From: Symbiodinium natans
Lineage: Eukaryota; Sar; Dinophyceae; Suessiales; Symbiodiniaceae
DNA: 64,000 bases
Reading direction: 5' to 3'
NCBI GenBank assembly: GCA_905221605.1
Contig: CAJNDS010001079.1
Coordinates: forward strand, 712,001-776,000
Part shown: in pieces, positions 13,391 to 24,246 of the stretch
How positions within the stretch are numbered: the stretch's first letter is position 1
Layout: the number at the start of each line of letters is the position of its first letter
Made by a program: the position numbers and the translations under genes
Notes under the pieces: generated by a model
The model's input: the letters and a program-made list of their open reading frames with translations, nothing else
Database searches by the model: none
Told to the model about the DNA's origin: nothing

Positions 13391-13910
13391 CAGCAAAAAC
13401 CTCTGTCAAAGGAGTTGCAACTCAAGAAGCTGCTAACATTCGCTTTCAATTTTCAAGAGGTGCCACCTGATCTCCCCAAGTTTCCAGTGCAGACCGAATT
13501 CAGCCTAGCCACCAGTTCATGCAAAGCACTGTCCCAGGCCCACCAATAGGTGCGTGCCCGGACGAGTGCCCATGCATGGAAGAGCAGAGTGGATACTGTG
13601 GCCTCCCCATCTCCTGGGTTTCCCAAGCATCTGCAAGGGATGCAAAGTAGGGGAGGACAGATTGCTGCCCAGCGGCGTAGTTATTGCGAAGCTTCGCACG
13701 CCAGCGCGAGATGTAGCCTGCCTCACGGACATGGCGGACCAGCTGGCAAGAACTGCGCCGAGGCTTTTTTTACCGCTGCTCTCAAAGACTCCTAAATCTC
13801 CGGCCTCCAAGTCCAAACCTTTTTGTTCAGAAACCGGAGAGCTACGTCAAGAGATCCAAGAATTCCAGGCAAGTCCATAAACTGGCAAGAAACCCCCCCT
13901 CCCACTAAGA

Positions 13911-14045
13911 TCACGGACTAGGAGAGCCTTCAGCGCGGCGTCGTTGGTTCTCGCTTTCAGATGAGCCACCGCGAAGTCGATGCATGCCCAAAAAAAGAGA
14001 AAGGCTGAAATGATGCCAACTACTTCCCAAAGCATCTGCGAGCTC
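13911..14045 (-). CDS. Candidate transmembrane exon
   Basis: The minus strand encodes VVGIISAFLFFWACIDFAVA followed by HLKARTNDAALKALLVRDL: a hydrophobic helix and then a charged helix. It is probably an upstream exon of the membrane protein at 11.8-13.4 kb. Confidence 0.4.
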   Translation of the reverse strand, partial: ELADALGSSWHHFSLSLFLGMHRLRGGSSESENQRRRAEGSPSP

Positions 14046-14099
14046 CACACACCTGTCCGTGCATAGAAGTTTCATCCACACGCAGAGTGGAGCGGCTTC

Positions 14100-16500
14100 T
14101 CGGAACAAAACAAAGGAGCCAATTGGAAAATCTGCTAGACAAAACTGAAGGGACATCTGCCGGAGAGCAGCTTGAACCCGCTGCCACAGCGAGCGCAGCC
14201 ACCAGTATCAGCACACTTGTCACATCCCGGGATCTCGCAGCTGGCGCATCGGCCAGTCTCCCCAGCACCCTGCATGCACTCGACGGCCGGATGTTAGCTA
14301 AAGCGTACAACACGGACAGTGCTGAAAAATGTCAGGCCCTCCGACTCTCCGAGCTGTGCAACCCCCTGTCAGCTTTTAAACAACAGGGGCGCACTGGTCC
14401 TGATCAACCGCAAATCCTCTTGGAAGGAGTCTGCCGCACATCTCCTGTCTGACACAGGTGTACCTCAAGGGACATGGACGGACTCTTTCTGCTCTCAGCA
14501 GATGTCATCCCTTCATTTTGTCATTGCTTCTCCGTGGCTTCACAAGCTTTGTGTTAGAGGTGGCTAGCATTGTCAGTCCAACAAACTCACTGTTAACAAA
14601 GTTGTGACCAGGTGCTGCACGCTGCCGGCTCCACACTGAAGAAGGGACGGGCAGTCTACCGGGCAAGCGCGCCCTGAGCTCAAGCTCTTCACTGCGTCGA
14701 ACAGTACTCGTGCAGGCAATCGCCTAGGGGGGGGGGGGGTGACGCAGGGCCAAGTCATTATTTTGGCCGCACCACCCCCTCCTGCAAAGAGGAAGTCACC
14801 CCTAAGTCATGCCTTGACATCCTTCCCCTGCTGAACGCATCCATGGCATGGATTCGAAGATAGCGCCCTTTGGATTAACTCACTCGAGCCTGTCTCCGGG
14901 GAATTGCGACTGCAGCATTTAGAAACAACCCGACTCAACAGATGAACCCAGCAGTTGTTGAGGGTTTGGATTTGGGTTCCGGCCACCCAGTGCCCAGATC
15001 TTCCAAGCCCGAGACCAACTACGAATTTGGGTGTAGAGCCCGCAGCACTCATGAGCAGCGGTAGAAGAGGTGCAGCAGAAAAAGCGGGCGCGAGCTAGCT
15101 GGTCGCCACAGCAAGAAACAAGAACTGAGAGTGTGTCACAGTGCGTCTATACAAGTAGCAGACGAAGCTGGCATGAAAAAAAAATCGGTCACCGCAGACA
15201 CAGTTGAAACGCTATCTGGTTGGTGGAACCGCAGCTCAAAGCCGAAGAATGCCCGCTATAGCTCCTTGCAAAGACCCTTCAGCTCTTCATGCCATGGCTC
15301 CAGTCTCGTTCGCGAAGCCAACACCGCACCTGACACGAGCCGGGGCTGCTCGACACAACCTTTCTACATGGCGCGGGTTTCACGGTTTCACTGCACCATG
15401 AAGGGCAGCTGGGCAATTCCAAAGTGGAAAAGGCACTGCATCAAGGCGTCAGTATGCCCTCTAAGACCGGAGACACAGCGCCAAGGCACTGCGTGGGCTC
15501 GTACAGTTCTGCTTCGCTGAAGGTCCAGAAGGTCCAGCAGCACAGCGACCACACCAACCATCTTGAACTCATGTGCCTCCGTCTGGAGCCAGAGAGCACT
15601 ACCTACGCAGGCAGCAGTGCCCTACCCTTTGGGCTCCACGAAGACTCGGGCCCGTGAGTTGCAGCTTGTTGCAGCTTGTTGCAGTGCACATCACATCACG
15701 ACTGTGTACAACTCATGACGCATCCAAGTGCTGTACGGAATGAAGGCTTGTGCCAGTGGGCCCGCCGAGAATCCGGCAGGAGTCGTCTGAATCCCGGCAA
15801 CAGCGCTCAAATGTGAAGCCGCCACGCCTCAATGCTTCTCCACACCCCTGCTGCATAAGCATGTTGGGAGATCAGCTGGCAAGAACAAGCTGCTCTGGGT
15901 CCCTTGTATCATGGTCCTCTGGTGCACTGTTCTTTGGATGGGGCTCATTGCTATTCAGCTGGCTTCAGATGTCAGGTGCTGACCCTTGCGCGTCTGTTTC
16001 TGTGCAGCATAGCCCTGGTTCATCCCACTCAGAAGCTGCTGCCGCTCCTCCAGATATGTACCTAGGAAGGTCACAAAGGCTCGGCGGAGCGATCAGCTGC
16101 ATTGACGTGCTCAGGCTTCTTGAACACTAGCTCTGCTCTTTGGGCTACAGTAGGTCATCCCAACCTGTTCATGCTTGTTGCATCTGCAGGTTACTGAGAT
16201 GCAGGCGCCGATGTCTCATGAACGATAGACAAGTGGCACAGACCTTTGAGGCTGATGTCTCCCAGAAGCATGTCCAAGGGGACTTCTTCTCGTCCATATA
16301 GCCTAAGCCATCATTCACCTTCAGAACTGCACATGCGCCATGGCGCGTCCAAGCCAAGATGCACATCGCGACCCAACCTGCCGACACCACAGCGCAGCTG
16401 GACAAATCATGCTGTGCTATGCCACCGTGAGCAAGATGCTGCGGCCTCTCTGCAAGTGGAGCCGCCGTTACCGAGTCTACCTCACTGGACAAGACCGGGT
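14100..16500. other. Region without a supported gene
   Basis: Both strands show open frames (for example plus 14087-14452 and minus 16200-16330) but none has a recognisable motif or confirmed splice sites. Minor features are a poly-G run at 14728-14740 and an 11-bp triplicated unit (GTTGCAGCTT) near 15659-15685. Confidence 0.3.
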
Positions 16501-16559
16501 GCAGTCAAGCCTTGTGGCTACGACTACTACGATTTCTACGACAATGACGACCACGACAA

Positions 16560-16910
16560 GTACGACGACTACGACGACTGCCACTCACATCCTGGCATGC
16601 TCTGACGACGACCACCACGACCACCACGACCACCACGACCACCACGACCACCACGACCACCACGACCACCACGACCACCACGACCACCACGACCGCCACG
16701 ACCGCCACGACCGCCACGACCACCACGACCACCACGACCACCACGACCACCACGACCGCACGACCACCACGACCACCACGACCAACACGACTATCACGAC
16801 CAACACGGCCAGCACGACCAGCACGACCCAGACGACGACGCCAACACGACCAGACGAAGAAGAAGACGACGACGACGACGACGACGACGACGCCACCGCC
16901 GACGCCGACG
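16560..16910. repeat. Minisatellite of CGACCACCA units running into (GAC)n
   Basis: About 18 tandem copies of a 9-bp CGACCACCA unit at 16606-16770 pass into variant copies and then (GAC)n/(GCC)n to about 16950. All frames on both strands stay open here, so long open frames through this tract (His/Asp-rich or Val/Trp-rich) are composition artefacts. Confidence 0.9.
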
Positions 16911-17441
16911 CCGACGACGATGCCGACGCCGATCCCGACGCCGACGCCCCCCTACCACTCCCACTCCTACTCCTAGCCCTACTGTCTCCAAGGCAAGATC
17001 CAGCTGGCATGCTGTGGACATTAGGACGAGTCGGGAAGGTGAGAAGTAGCCCCGGAGCTGCCAAATGATGCCAAACGTATCGTAGCTGCATCTTGACAAG
17101 CCGGTCAAAATGATGCAGGGCGGCTCCCAGCTCTGCCAGCGAAGCTCCGAAGTCCACGGCAGCACCAGCAGAGCCCTGCCGTTGTCACGATATGTCCACC
17201 GCAAGCAACAAAGACAAGTCTATGGCCCATGTCACAAATCGGTAAAAGCCTCGTCCGAGGACTCGGCAAAGGCAGAGAACAGCACATCCCTCACACTTCC
17301 AGATGGCCCGTGGCCTCATGCAAAGCGTGCGGGTTCCTGAATCATTGTACCCGCTTAGGCCCTAGGCTGAACACAACTGGGGAACGCCCCGCCTGGCCCG
17401 CCTCGTCGACTCGATCTGTCCGGTACGCCCCTCGAGTGCGC

Positions 17442-17492
17442 ATCGAGCAGTGAGCGACGGTCCACCTTCCCTGATGAAGTGAGGGGAAGCGC
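17442..17492 (-). CDS. Exon with adenylation-domain A10 motif
   Basis: The 51-nt exon encodes ALPLTSSGKVDRRSLLD between a CAG|G acceptor and a possible GC donor. LPLTxxGKVDR is the A10 core motif; its lysine is the catalytic lysine of NRPS and acyl-CoA-type adenylating enzymes. It is the expected end of the adenylation domain at 21.8-25.2 kb, which otherwise lacks A10. However, a nucleoredoxin-like gene on the same strand lies between them. It could also be the remnant of a second adenylation domain. The preceding frame (WAEYLEGSRRR) may be part of the A9 region. Confidence 0.6.
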
Positions 17493-18029
17493 CTGAACAT
17501 GCAGAAAGCAACGGCGCCTGCTGCCTTCCAAATACTCCGCCCACTTCACCGGAATCCCCTTCGGCTTGCCTCAACGAAGTGGATCTCACGAGGCACCATA
17601 TAGGCCTGGCGGTGCGGTTGTGACATCCGCAAGTCTCAAGCATAGAACTGTCATGTCATAGGCCACAGAGTTCGAGTTGTTAAAGAGGTTGGATGGCATC
17701 CCGGCGGTATCCTTGAAGTTGCTTTGCAGCGCTGGCCAGGTACAGCTAGCTGTCGGCGCCGCTGTCACTGCTTCGTTCGGGTACGTTGATTTCGTAGAGA
17801 CTTGGCGATGCACTTTCTCAAACTGCACGGCTGCAGCGGCGAAGCCATCATCGGTGTAAGGGATCTGAAGACATCCCCCTTTGGGCTTTTGGCAAAGACT
17901 TTCTTTGGTGTTTCACTTGGCGGTTGAGAGCGACCCAGTGGTTCCTAGAATCATTCACGAGAAGACTGTGACAACAGTGAACCCGTGGGGGAGGCCACAG
18001 GAGGTGAGAGATTTGCAGCTGACTACTCA

Positions 18030-18485
18030 GCGCACGGCCGGTCTACTCCTCGCCCATCACCCGTATCTCACCCCAGGGCATCGCCAGAGAATCCCTGGAT
18101 CCCCCAGAGATCCCCTGAACAGCAGCGTCGAAGCCATGTACGGGCGAGTTTAATCTCAGGGATCCTCTGGGGATACTCTGCGGTTGGGGATTGCAGGGAG
18201 TCTGTTGGGCGCTCCAGGGATTGGGCCTGGGCATTCCAGGGTCAGGGTTTTGTGGGATGCTCGTAAGCCTGGGCAATCCAGGGATTCTCCGGGGATACTC
18301 TGGGTTGGGCACTCCAAAAATTCTCCGAAAAAAAGCACTCGGTGCTGGGCACTCCAGGATTCAGTGGGGGATACTCTGGGTCCAGGGATTCTCTGGGGAT
18401 GCTCTTGGGGTTGGGCACTCCACATTCTCTGGGGATGGTCTTGGGGCTGGGCACTCCACGGATGTTCTGTGGACACACTGGGTTG
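18030..18485. repeat. Degenerate minisatellite, about 35-45 bp unit
   Basis: Repeated blocks of GGGATTCTCTGGGGATACTC and TTGGGCACTCCA alternate with insertions and deletions across about 450 bp. The unit length is not constant. No coding meaning was seen. Confidence 0.75.
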
Positions 18486-18548
18486 CGCTCCGACTGCATG
18501 TGGATTTAGCTCAAACATGGTTTCGACGCTGCTCTTGGAAAGGTCTTG

Positions 18549-18986
18549 TCAGGCAGCTGTTTGATCCTGAGCCTTCGGGGCGCTCAGCCTAAGCGCCCCG
18601 AGTGCGCTTCGGTTATCCGAGCTGGAAGTTCCTGCCCAACACCTCCTAATGGGGCAGCAGGCCCCGCTGGCAGGGTTGAAATGGGACCCAACGAGTGCTT
18701 GTTGCTCGTCCAAGAGGCTGGAAGCAGCGCGGCCTGATAGAAAGGCAGCCCCTCTTGAGATCTTACCCCCTGTCTCTAAGATGCGGGGACCGGGGTGCTG
18801 TTTGGCCCAGTTTGACTCTGGCATGCTCAGGAAATGCTCAGGCCATGCAGCCGGAGCGCCAGGTGGGATCTCAACTCCGAAGATGTAGGCGGGCGTGGCG
18901 AGCTTTGGCCACGCGGGCACCTCAAACAGGTACGAAGCAGCTGAACAGCTCTCCATGAAAAACCACGCTAAAATGCAAGCAAACAT
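18549..18986 (-). CDS. Hypothetical open frame with hydrophobic start
   Basis: The minus-strand frame starts MFACILAWFFMESCSAASYL, which resembles a signal peptide, and continues with protein-like composition (contains ESNWAKQHPGPRILETGGKI). No domain or confirmed splice site was found. It may be one exon of an unidentified secreted protein. Confidence 0.3.
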   Translation of the reverse strand: MFACILAWFFMESCSAASYLFEVPAWPKLATPAYIFGVEIPPGAPAAWPEHFLSMPESNWAKQHPGPRILETGGKISRGAAFLSGRAASSLLDEQQALVGSHFNPASGACCPIRRCWAGTSSSDNRSALGALRLSAPKAQDQTAA

Positions 18987-19455
18987 CTACCAACTGCATC
19001 CCTAGTCCCTTGCAAATGCTTCCAACATGGGTATGTGTCAGTGGCTGTCCGTGGCAGCGTTCAGCCACGAGCACTGGACGAAGGCAAACAGTGATGGCCT
19101 GGGCTTCAGGAGGCTCCGCGGAGCGCAAAAACATGTGTTTCACCACGTGGGCAGCAGCCAAGCACGCCTTTTTCCTTTGGCGACAGGATTCTTCTGCATG
19201 AGTACTGCGCCATGCGAGCTGGGCCTGTAACAGATCATTCGCCCTAACACAGGGCCGTAGGCTTGCTGCAAGGCTGCTGCGCTTGCCTAGCCCACGCTAG
19301 CCTACGCATGCCTACACGGCATGCTGCTAAACAACACCACCGACTCAAAACAATTCGAAAACAATTCTCGTCTTACAAGATGGTGGCAAGTGCATGCGTG
19401 AACTTTGAAAACCACTTGAGCGGCAGCACATGCCCACCAAATCTCGCACAAGCTC

Positions 19456-19551
19456 TCAGCCGCGCTTTTCCAGAGCCGCAAGGCGTGCTGCGCGCAGCGC
19501 TGCAGCATCGCCAGCTGCGGGTGCAGCACCGGCCCCTGCGCCGCCCAACGC
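19456..19551 (-). CDS. Probable 3' terminal exon of the nucleoredoxin-like gene
   Basis: After a GAG|G acceptor the frame encodes an Ala/Gly-rich linker and then DAAALRAARLAALEKRG followed by a TGA stop. Such a short basic helix can end thioredoxin-family proteins. The assignment rests on position and strand only. Confidence 0.4.
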   Translation of the reverse strand, partial: ALGGAGAGAAPAAGDAAALRAARLAALEKRG

Positions 19552-19649
19552 CTCATGGAGAGGATGTTGACTCACACAGGAAAAAAACTATGGGCAGTTC
19601 CTGCGTCTTGGTGTTCCTAATCTGTTTTCTCTTCAGCCGTTCTCGTTGC

Positions 19650-19756
19650 CACATGTTGCAACTGCTTGGACTCTGAGCTTAGCACTGTGCCGGCCGTCTC
19701 CCGCCAATCTCCTGCTACTTTCTTCCAGGCCGCGAAGGCTTGCGAAGCATCCTGGG
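19650..19756 (-). CDS. Nucleoredoxin-like exon, C-terminal part of thioredoxin fold
   Basis: The minus-strand frame encodes DASQAFAAWKKVAGDWRETA after a CCCAG|G acceptor. The position after the cis-proline strand, and the pattern Asp, aromatic residue, Trp-Lys, fit the C-terminal helix of nucleoredoxins and tryparedoxins. The link to the exon at 19962-20093 is not fully resolved; a short exon may be missing. Confidence 0.5.
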
Positions 19757-19961
19757 CCCGAAGGAGCCGAAGATAGGGCACCAGGCTGCGATTCGTACTA
19801 TTCACACAGTTCACGCTGCGGCGGCCTGCGGACTGCGTGCGCTTGCCACATCCTTCCGGGCATCAACACTTTCCACGGCCTGCTCAGGGACTTTCCAGCA
19901 CGCGAAACCGCGCTGACGACGAGCTAGTGTGTGTGTGTGTGGTTACGCTTGGCACTTGCAC

Positions 19962-20093
19962 CTGCCCCCTGGAATCCACGACGATGAGGCTCGGAATGCC
20001 AGAGACGCCAAACTGCTTCGACAGCTCGTCCCGAGCGGCAGCTGCAGAAAAGTCAACTGCCAACCAATCGCCATGCTCGTTATGGAAATATTC
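19962..20093 (-). CDS. Nucleoredoxin-like exon with GIPSLIVVD strand
   Basis: The 132-nt exon (44 codons) runs from EYFHNEHGDWLAVDFS to GVSGIPSLIVVDSRGQ. It contains the GDWLAVDF and cis-proline GIPSLIVVD segments typical of nucleoredoxin/tryparedoxin thioredoxin folds. To read DFK-EYF, the family's usual sequence, the preceding intron must start with GA (AAG|GACACC). The exon ends at GTGCAAG. Confidence 0.8.
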
Positions 20094-20288
20094 CTCGGGA
20101 GCCAATCTGCTAAGATCTACGAGAGGTTGAACACGCAGGTTTCGAAGTCAGCGACTCTGAGCATTGCCTTTCCAAAGTCAAACGATGCCGAAATTGAGAC
20201 CGGCAAGGCAGGAACTTGGGCATCCGACTTAGAAATTCCCCGGCAGGCAGAACGAGAACTTGCATTGACACGTGGTATACGTGGTGTC

Positions 20289-20370
20289 CTTGAAGTCAGC
20301 TTCCGACTTGTCAGCCGACACGAAGATGATCTCGACTTCCTGACCTTCTTGCTTCAAGGACTCGTAAAAC
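20289..20370 (-). CDS. Nucleoredoxin-like exon with FYESLKQEG...FVSAD
   Basis: The 82-nt exon encodes FYESLKQEGQEVEIIFVSAD and KSEADFK, the helix and central strand of the thioredoxin fold. The FVSxD motif is characteristic of nucleoredoxin/tryparedoxin. The acceptor is TAAG|G and the donor is GA (GACACC), a non-canonical type known from dinoflagellates. Confidence 0.85.
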
Positions 20371-20430
20371 CTTAGGTGGATCCATTCATGCCTACTTGGG
20401 CTGCACACAGAACATGTGCATCCGTGGCAC

Positions 20431-20479
20431 TGCTTTAAAGCAGGTGTGAATGCTCGGCATGGCGGGCACCAGTGTGCAC
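20431..20479 (-). CDS. Nucleoredoxin-like exon with WCPPC active site
   Basis: The 49-nt exon encodes AHWCPPCRAFTPALKQ. The redox-active site WCPPC is that of tryparedoxin/nucleoredoxin, as opposed to WCGPC of classical thioredoxin. It reduces disulfides, usually in the cytosol or nucleus. The acceptor is CAAG|G and the donor GTGCC. The phase joins both neighbours. Confidence 0.9.
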
Positions 20480-20575
20480 CTTGCAACAGGTTCAAAATGG
20501 TTCAAATTTTTTTGTCAGGGCCTCTGCCTTCGAACCGTCGTGTGAAGTGACAAGCGTAACAGGCACTGAGACTGC

Positions 20576-20589
20576 CACTGAAGTACAGC
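20576..20589 (-). CDS. Nucleoredoxin-like micro-exon
   Basis: A 14-nt exon (GCTGTACTTCAGTG) lies between a CTGAG|G acceptor and a GC donor. It supplies LYFSG, giving GKVVA-LYFSG-AHWCPPC, the expected family sequence. It is inferred from protein similarity and splice signals. Confidence 0.65.
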
Positions 20590-20754
20590 CTCAGCTTTGC
20601 CAATCGCAACAGGGCACCGACAACAGCAAATGTCCCGAAATATTCTGCTTCAAACCCTCCTGGACATGTTCTCTGGGGGAGCTGGGCGCAGGGGATGGCC
20701 CCGTGGCCATCTGGGGGGGGGGGGGGGGAGGGAGCAGAAATTTGACTGAGAGAC

Positions 20755-20840
20755 GCCACGACTTTGCCGGAGATGTCTCCTTTAGAGCCATCCTGAAACG
20801 AAGAGTTGTCGAGCACACCGCAAAAGATCTTGCTCACTCC
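20755..20840 (-). CDS. Nucleoredoxin-like first recognised exon
   Basis: The minus strand encodes KIFCGVLDNSSFQDGSKGDI then SGKVVA, matching the family's N-terminal layout before the first strand. It ends at a GT donor (GTCTCTC) with two leftover bases that fit the micro-exon. The true start codon was not found; ATG may lie in a further upstream exon. Confidence 0.65.
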
Positions 20841-21786
20841 ATATCTTCAACCACACCACAAGCTCTCAAGACCAGGACAAGTCCACAACACTCGGACGTT
20901 CACGAAAATAAGGGGCCCCTGATTTCAACCCCCAAATAGTAGGATCCCTTTGTAATCAGGACCCCCAATAAGGTACCCCTAATATCATGAACCCCCACCT
21001 TCTTCACCAAGGGCAGACTTGCGAGCGGCGACGTCATGGCAACAGCTCGGGGGGGTGAAGCTCTTGAGCTTAAAGTTGAGGCTGCTGATTGGATACTCGA
21101 TTACTCTACTTTCCGTCCCGTGCGTCCTGTGGATGATGCTTCGATGCATATCACGTTGCTTCGAACGTCGCATCTTGTTCGGAGGCTGCAAGTCCACAAG
21201 TCCAAGCTGGGACATCGGCTGCGGGCCCATCGCCGATCCTGAGGTTCCTCAGTTCTCGGTGGTCCTCTCTTTGCGACACAACTTGCGCTTGAACACAGGA
21301 CTGGAGCTTGCCGTTGCTGATAATGACATCCAGCCCCCACCACCCAGCCTTTGTGCGGTTTATCTCTCCCCATTGAACAACCCGTCATCCACCGACACAA
21401 GGAGAGGATGTGGGTGGACTGTGCTGAGTGAAAGTGTGGATGGCAGCGCATAGCGGAGGAGTCCCACCCGATCAAAGGGCCCCACGACTTGCTATGCGAT
21501 CGTGCACATGGTGTAAGCCAATGAGCCTCCGAGGGGACGAGCGTTCCGCGGGCCAACGTCCGCATGGGAGCAGCAGCCCATCCTCCTCCGTATTTGCCAG
21601 TTTCGCTGTGCAGTTCCGAAGAGGGGAGGGACACAAAACCACCCTTGCATCGTTTCTGAGAGGCCCATGTCTGCATGGGGCGTCCCTTGCTCAAGGCTGG
21701 CAGTCAAGGGCGCAATGTCAAGTTGACCATGCTGCATTCTCACTCGGATTCTTCCGGCGACTGGACCATTTCAGCTTGATAAGTTC

Positions 21787-21849
21787 CGGGCGTTCTGCAG
21801 AAGACAGAGCAGCCGCAGCCGCGACAACCAGTGGATGTTTTTCCAGGGC
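21787..21849 (-). CDS. Adenylation-domain exon after A8
   Basis: The exon encodes ALEKHPLVVAAAAALSSA. This continues GEIEA from the A8 exon as GEIEAALEKHPLV, the normal C-terminal subdomain sequence. The acceptor is TTCCAG|G. The 3' end is not fixed; the frame stays open to about 21760. Confidence 0.7.
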
Positions 21850-22275
21850 CTGGAATTTTCTGGAAGCTGCAGCAAGGCCTACGGGCCTGCAGCCTACAGA
21901 TGGTGTCTTCTCAAACCAATCATGATTCTGACAGTTGAATCCCACGCCCACAAGGTTTTCCTTCACATGTTTGTTCTTCAAGGGCTCCAGCCCACACCCT
22001 CACCGTCCTCACCGCTCCCCTTTCCCCCCCCCCCTCTACACTGCTTGCATGCTCTTCCTTCAAGCTGTTACGGGGCTCCAGCCCACGCCGCCCCTCCTGC
22101 CCACGCTCCCACCGCTCCCACCTCTGCCCTCAACCCCCCCCCCCCAACACAATCGCCAGACCAGCCCCAGGCGACGCCCACAGTGCAGGCCTTTGGCAAC
22201 ATGAGAGGAAAGCCGTGGAAACCCACGCCATGCAAGGCCTACACAACCAACAATGCCGATAACTAAGCTCCCTGC

Positions 22276-22320
22276 AGCCTCAATCTCGCCGAGCTCAACT
22301 CGGAAGCCACGAAACTTAAC
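22276..22320 (-). CDS. Adenylation-domain exon with A8 motif
   Basis: The exon encodes VKFRGFRVELGEIEA, the A8 core motif (hinge and C-terminal subdomain) of NRPS-type adenylation domains. It ends at a GC donor (GCT|GCAGGG). The next exon, beginning with GCC, restores EAAL in frame. Confidence 0.9.
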
Positions 22321-22541
22321 CTTCGAATCAGAACTAAGGCACGCCCACAGACAGTTTTGGCAGCAAGGCCTGCTGGTCCAGGCGTCCCATGAACTCCAAG
22401 CCAACTCCTCGATGAAATGCAGTGTTCCGAGTTTCCTTGTGCTAGGCTTATCCAAGTCTTTCTCCAATTTCCTGCCGTGTGCGGGGTTAGCTCTGCATGC
22501 TCAGCTGCACAAGGACTTCTGGCCTGGGTCTGGTGAAACAC

Positions 22542-22566
22542 GCACAAGGTCACCGGTTCGATAGAC
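22542..22566 (-). CDS. Adenylation-domain exon with A7 motif
   Basis: The 25-nt exon encodes VYRTGDLVR, the A7 motif; its Asp binds the ribose hydroxyls of ATP. The phase from the preceding exon works if the intron is read G|GTGGC to CAGG|TC. Confidence 0.85.
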
Positions 22567-22662
22567 CTGATACACGGAACTCCCACGGAACGCAAGTATA
22601 CTGCCTGTACGGCAGCTGTCTTGTCACGTGCGCAGGACCATGCAGGCAAGGGGCCCTGCCAC

Positions 22663-22738
22663 CAGAGTCTTCAAAAAAACTTGCTGCGTTCAGCTGCTGT
22701 CGCCGATGGTATCCCAATGCCACGCCAATCCCTCCCAC
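22663..22738 (-). CDS. Adenylation-domain exon before A7
   Basis: The exon encodes VGGIGVALGYHRRQQLNAAS then FFED, equivalent to the usual (GELxI)GGxGVARGYxxRxxLTAxxFxxD segment. The acceptor is CGAAG|G and the donor GTGGC. Confidence 0.85.
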
Positions 22739-22944
22739 CTTCGCCGCACAAGACAACCCATCGTGGGAAAACACACCATGGCTGTGGTAAAATTGATTTC
22801 GACTGTGGGGCCATCTAGTCTTGCAACTATGCCACCAGCAACTCACCGGTCACATCGGAAGCTTCGGTGTCCTTGCTCTGGTCAGCCTGCGTTCTGATAG
22901 GCACACGGAAGGTTAAGGCAATGCAGACTCAGAAAGATGCGAGC

Positions 22945-22999
22945 CTCAGAAAGCTTCAAGGTGACATTGGGAAGCGGCAGGCCAATTGGAACGGACGCG
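22945..22999 (-). CDS. Adenylation-domain exon with A6-like motif
   Basis: The exon encodes VPIGLPLPNVTLK, matching the IGRPIPN A6 region. It lies between the A5 exon at 23215-23242 and the A7 region, in the correct order. Ends are approximate. Confidence 0.75.
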
Positions 23000-23214
23000 C
23001 TGTCCGCACACTGGCCTGAGGTTGGCAAAGTTGAGCCTCAACCTGATACTCAAGTCCTCGGCCGAGCGGCCAGGCTGCACCAGATGCGTTGTGGTCCAAA
23101 TTGTGGTCTCCTCACCAAAAGGATCGAATGCTCTGAGAATGAACGGCAACGAGGTAGCAAGCCTCCGAGGTTCGCCTGGCAACCTATGTATACATTGCTG
23201 CGTGGCGCAAGCGC

Positions 23215-23242
23215 TCCGTCGGCCCGTATGCATTCCAGAGTC
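23215..23242 (-). CDS. Adenylation-domain exon with A5 motif
   Basis: The 28-nt exon encodes LWNAYGPTE, the A5 motif (NxYGPTE; contacts adenine and the acyl-adenylate). The acceptor is CGCAG|G and the donor GC. Confidence 0.85.
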
Positions 23243-23851
23243 CTGCGCAAGTACATGAACGGAGCACAAGCTGCCGAACGTGCAAAGCCTGTAGGTGCTG
23301 CAAACCGAGCGTATTCGGGCATGTTGTCTCTGCAGGCCTGCGCCAGCAGCCTCCGACAAGGGCTTCACAAGGCTTGGCGGGAAAGCCTGCCAAAGCACCA
23401 TCGGCAGATGCTATGGCAAGGTGAGAGCAAACGTGAGAGTATTCAGATGTATTCAGAGTATTTCAAATCGGCAGATCAGGCCACACCTCCCCACCACAGA
23501 TGCCAGCAAGACCTGCTCAGGAGCAGGTCACAGACTACAACTAAATGGGTGACCACGGGCCTTCGTGGCCCTTCCAGCCAGCTGTTACCAAGGATCGCCA
23601 TAAAGCGGGCGTGCCTTGAAGCACATCTGCCTCCTGCCCAGGTGGCAGCCAACATGAAACCAAGGCAGATGCAAGATGGTCAGATCCAGATGGAGGCCTC
23701 ATGTTGAAGTAGGCGTGAAAGCTTCGCTCCATTGCGTGCTGTACTTGCCTGGGATAGAATCTGGACAAGTCTTCGTCAAGAAAGCTTGCACAGCAACATC
23801 GCAAGGGTACAATCAACATCCCAGTCACGGACACCAGGAATACGGCAAATC

Positions 23852-23896
23852 CAAAACACAATGGCCAAAAAATCTCCAGCACAGAGATGTCGAAAC
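23852..23896 (-). CDS. Adenylation-domain exon with A4 motif
   Basis: The exon encodes FDISVLEIFWPLCFG, the A4 motif (FDxSVxEIFWPL), which begins the substrate-binding pocket; its first Asp would contact the amino group of an amino-acid substrate. The acceptor is CCGAG|G and the donor appears to be GA (GATTTGCC). Exons covering most of the pocket between A4 and A5 were not located, so no substrate can be proposed. Confidence 0.85.
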
Positions 23897-24124
23897 CTCG
23901 GCTGACTGGACGGTGCCACCCATGCATCATCTGATCTATGAGCGCCAGGCAGTAGGTTGTCGGAGCAACTAGCATGCGCCCAGCACACTTCGAATCCGAT
24001 CTTCGTATCATTGAATCAAACGCATGCAGCACGTTCCTTGGAGCATCTTTGTCGAAACAGCCGGCCGTGAATGAGAAGCACCAACGAAATCACTCACTGC
24101 TCAGCGCGGCGTTATTATGCCGAC

Positions 24125-24159
24125 ATGGCTCAATACGCCTCGGCGGGGCACCAGGACAC
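24125..24159 (-). CDS. Adenylation-domain exon following A3
   Basis: The exon encodes VLVPRRGVLSH, which follows TPKG in the family (GVxxxHRGVxN). The acceptor is GGCAAG|G; its first two bases complete the Gly codon begun in the A3 exon. It ends at a GT donor. Confidence 0.8.
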
Positions 24160-24246
24160 CTTGCCAAGCGTGGAAAAAACCGTGGGCCAACACAACAACA
24201 CAATTGAAAGACACACGAGGCGAAGTGACTTGGCCAAGTCCATGAC

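Noticed and set aside
16505-17157. Long His/Asp- and Val/Trp-rich frames over the CGACCACCA repeat
   Set aside because: A 9-bp repeat without stops keeps all frames open. There is no independent coding evidence.
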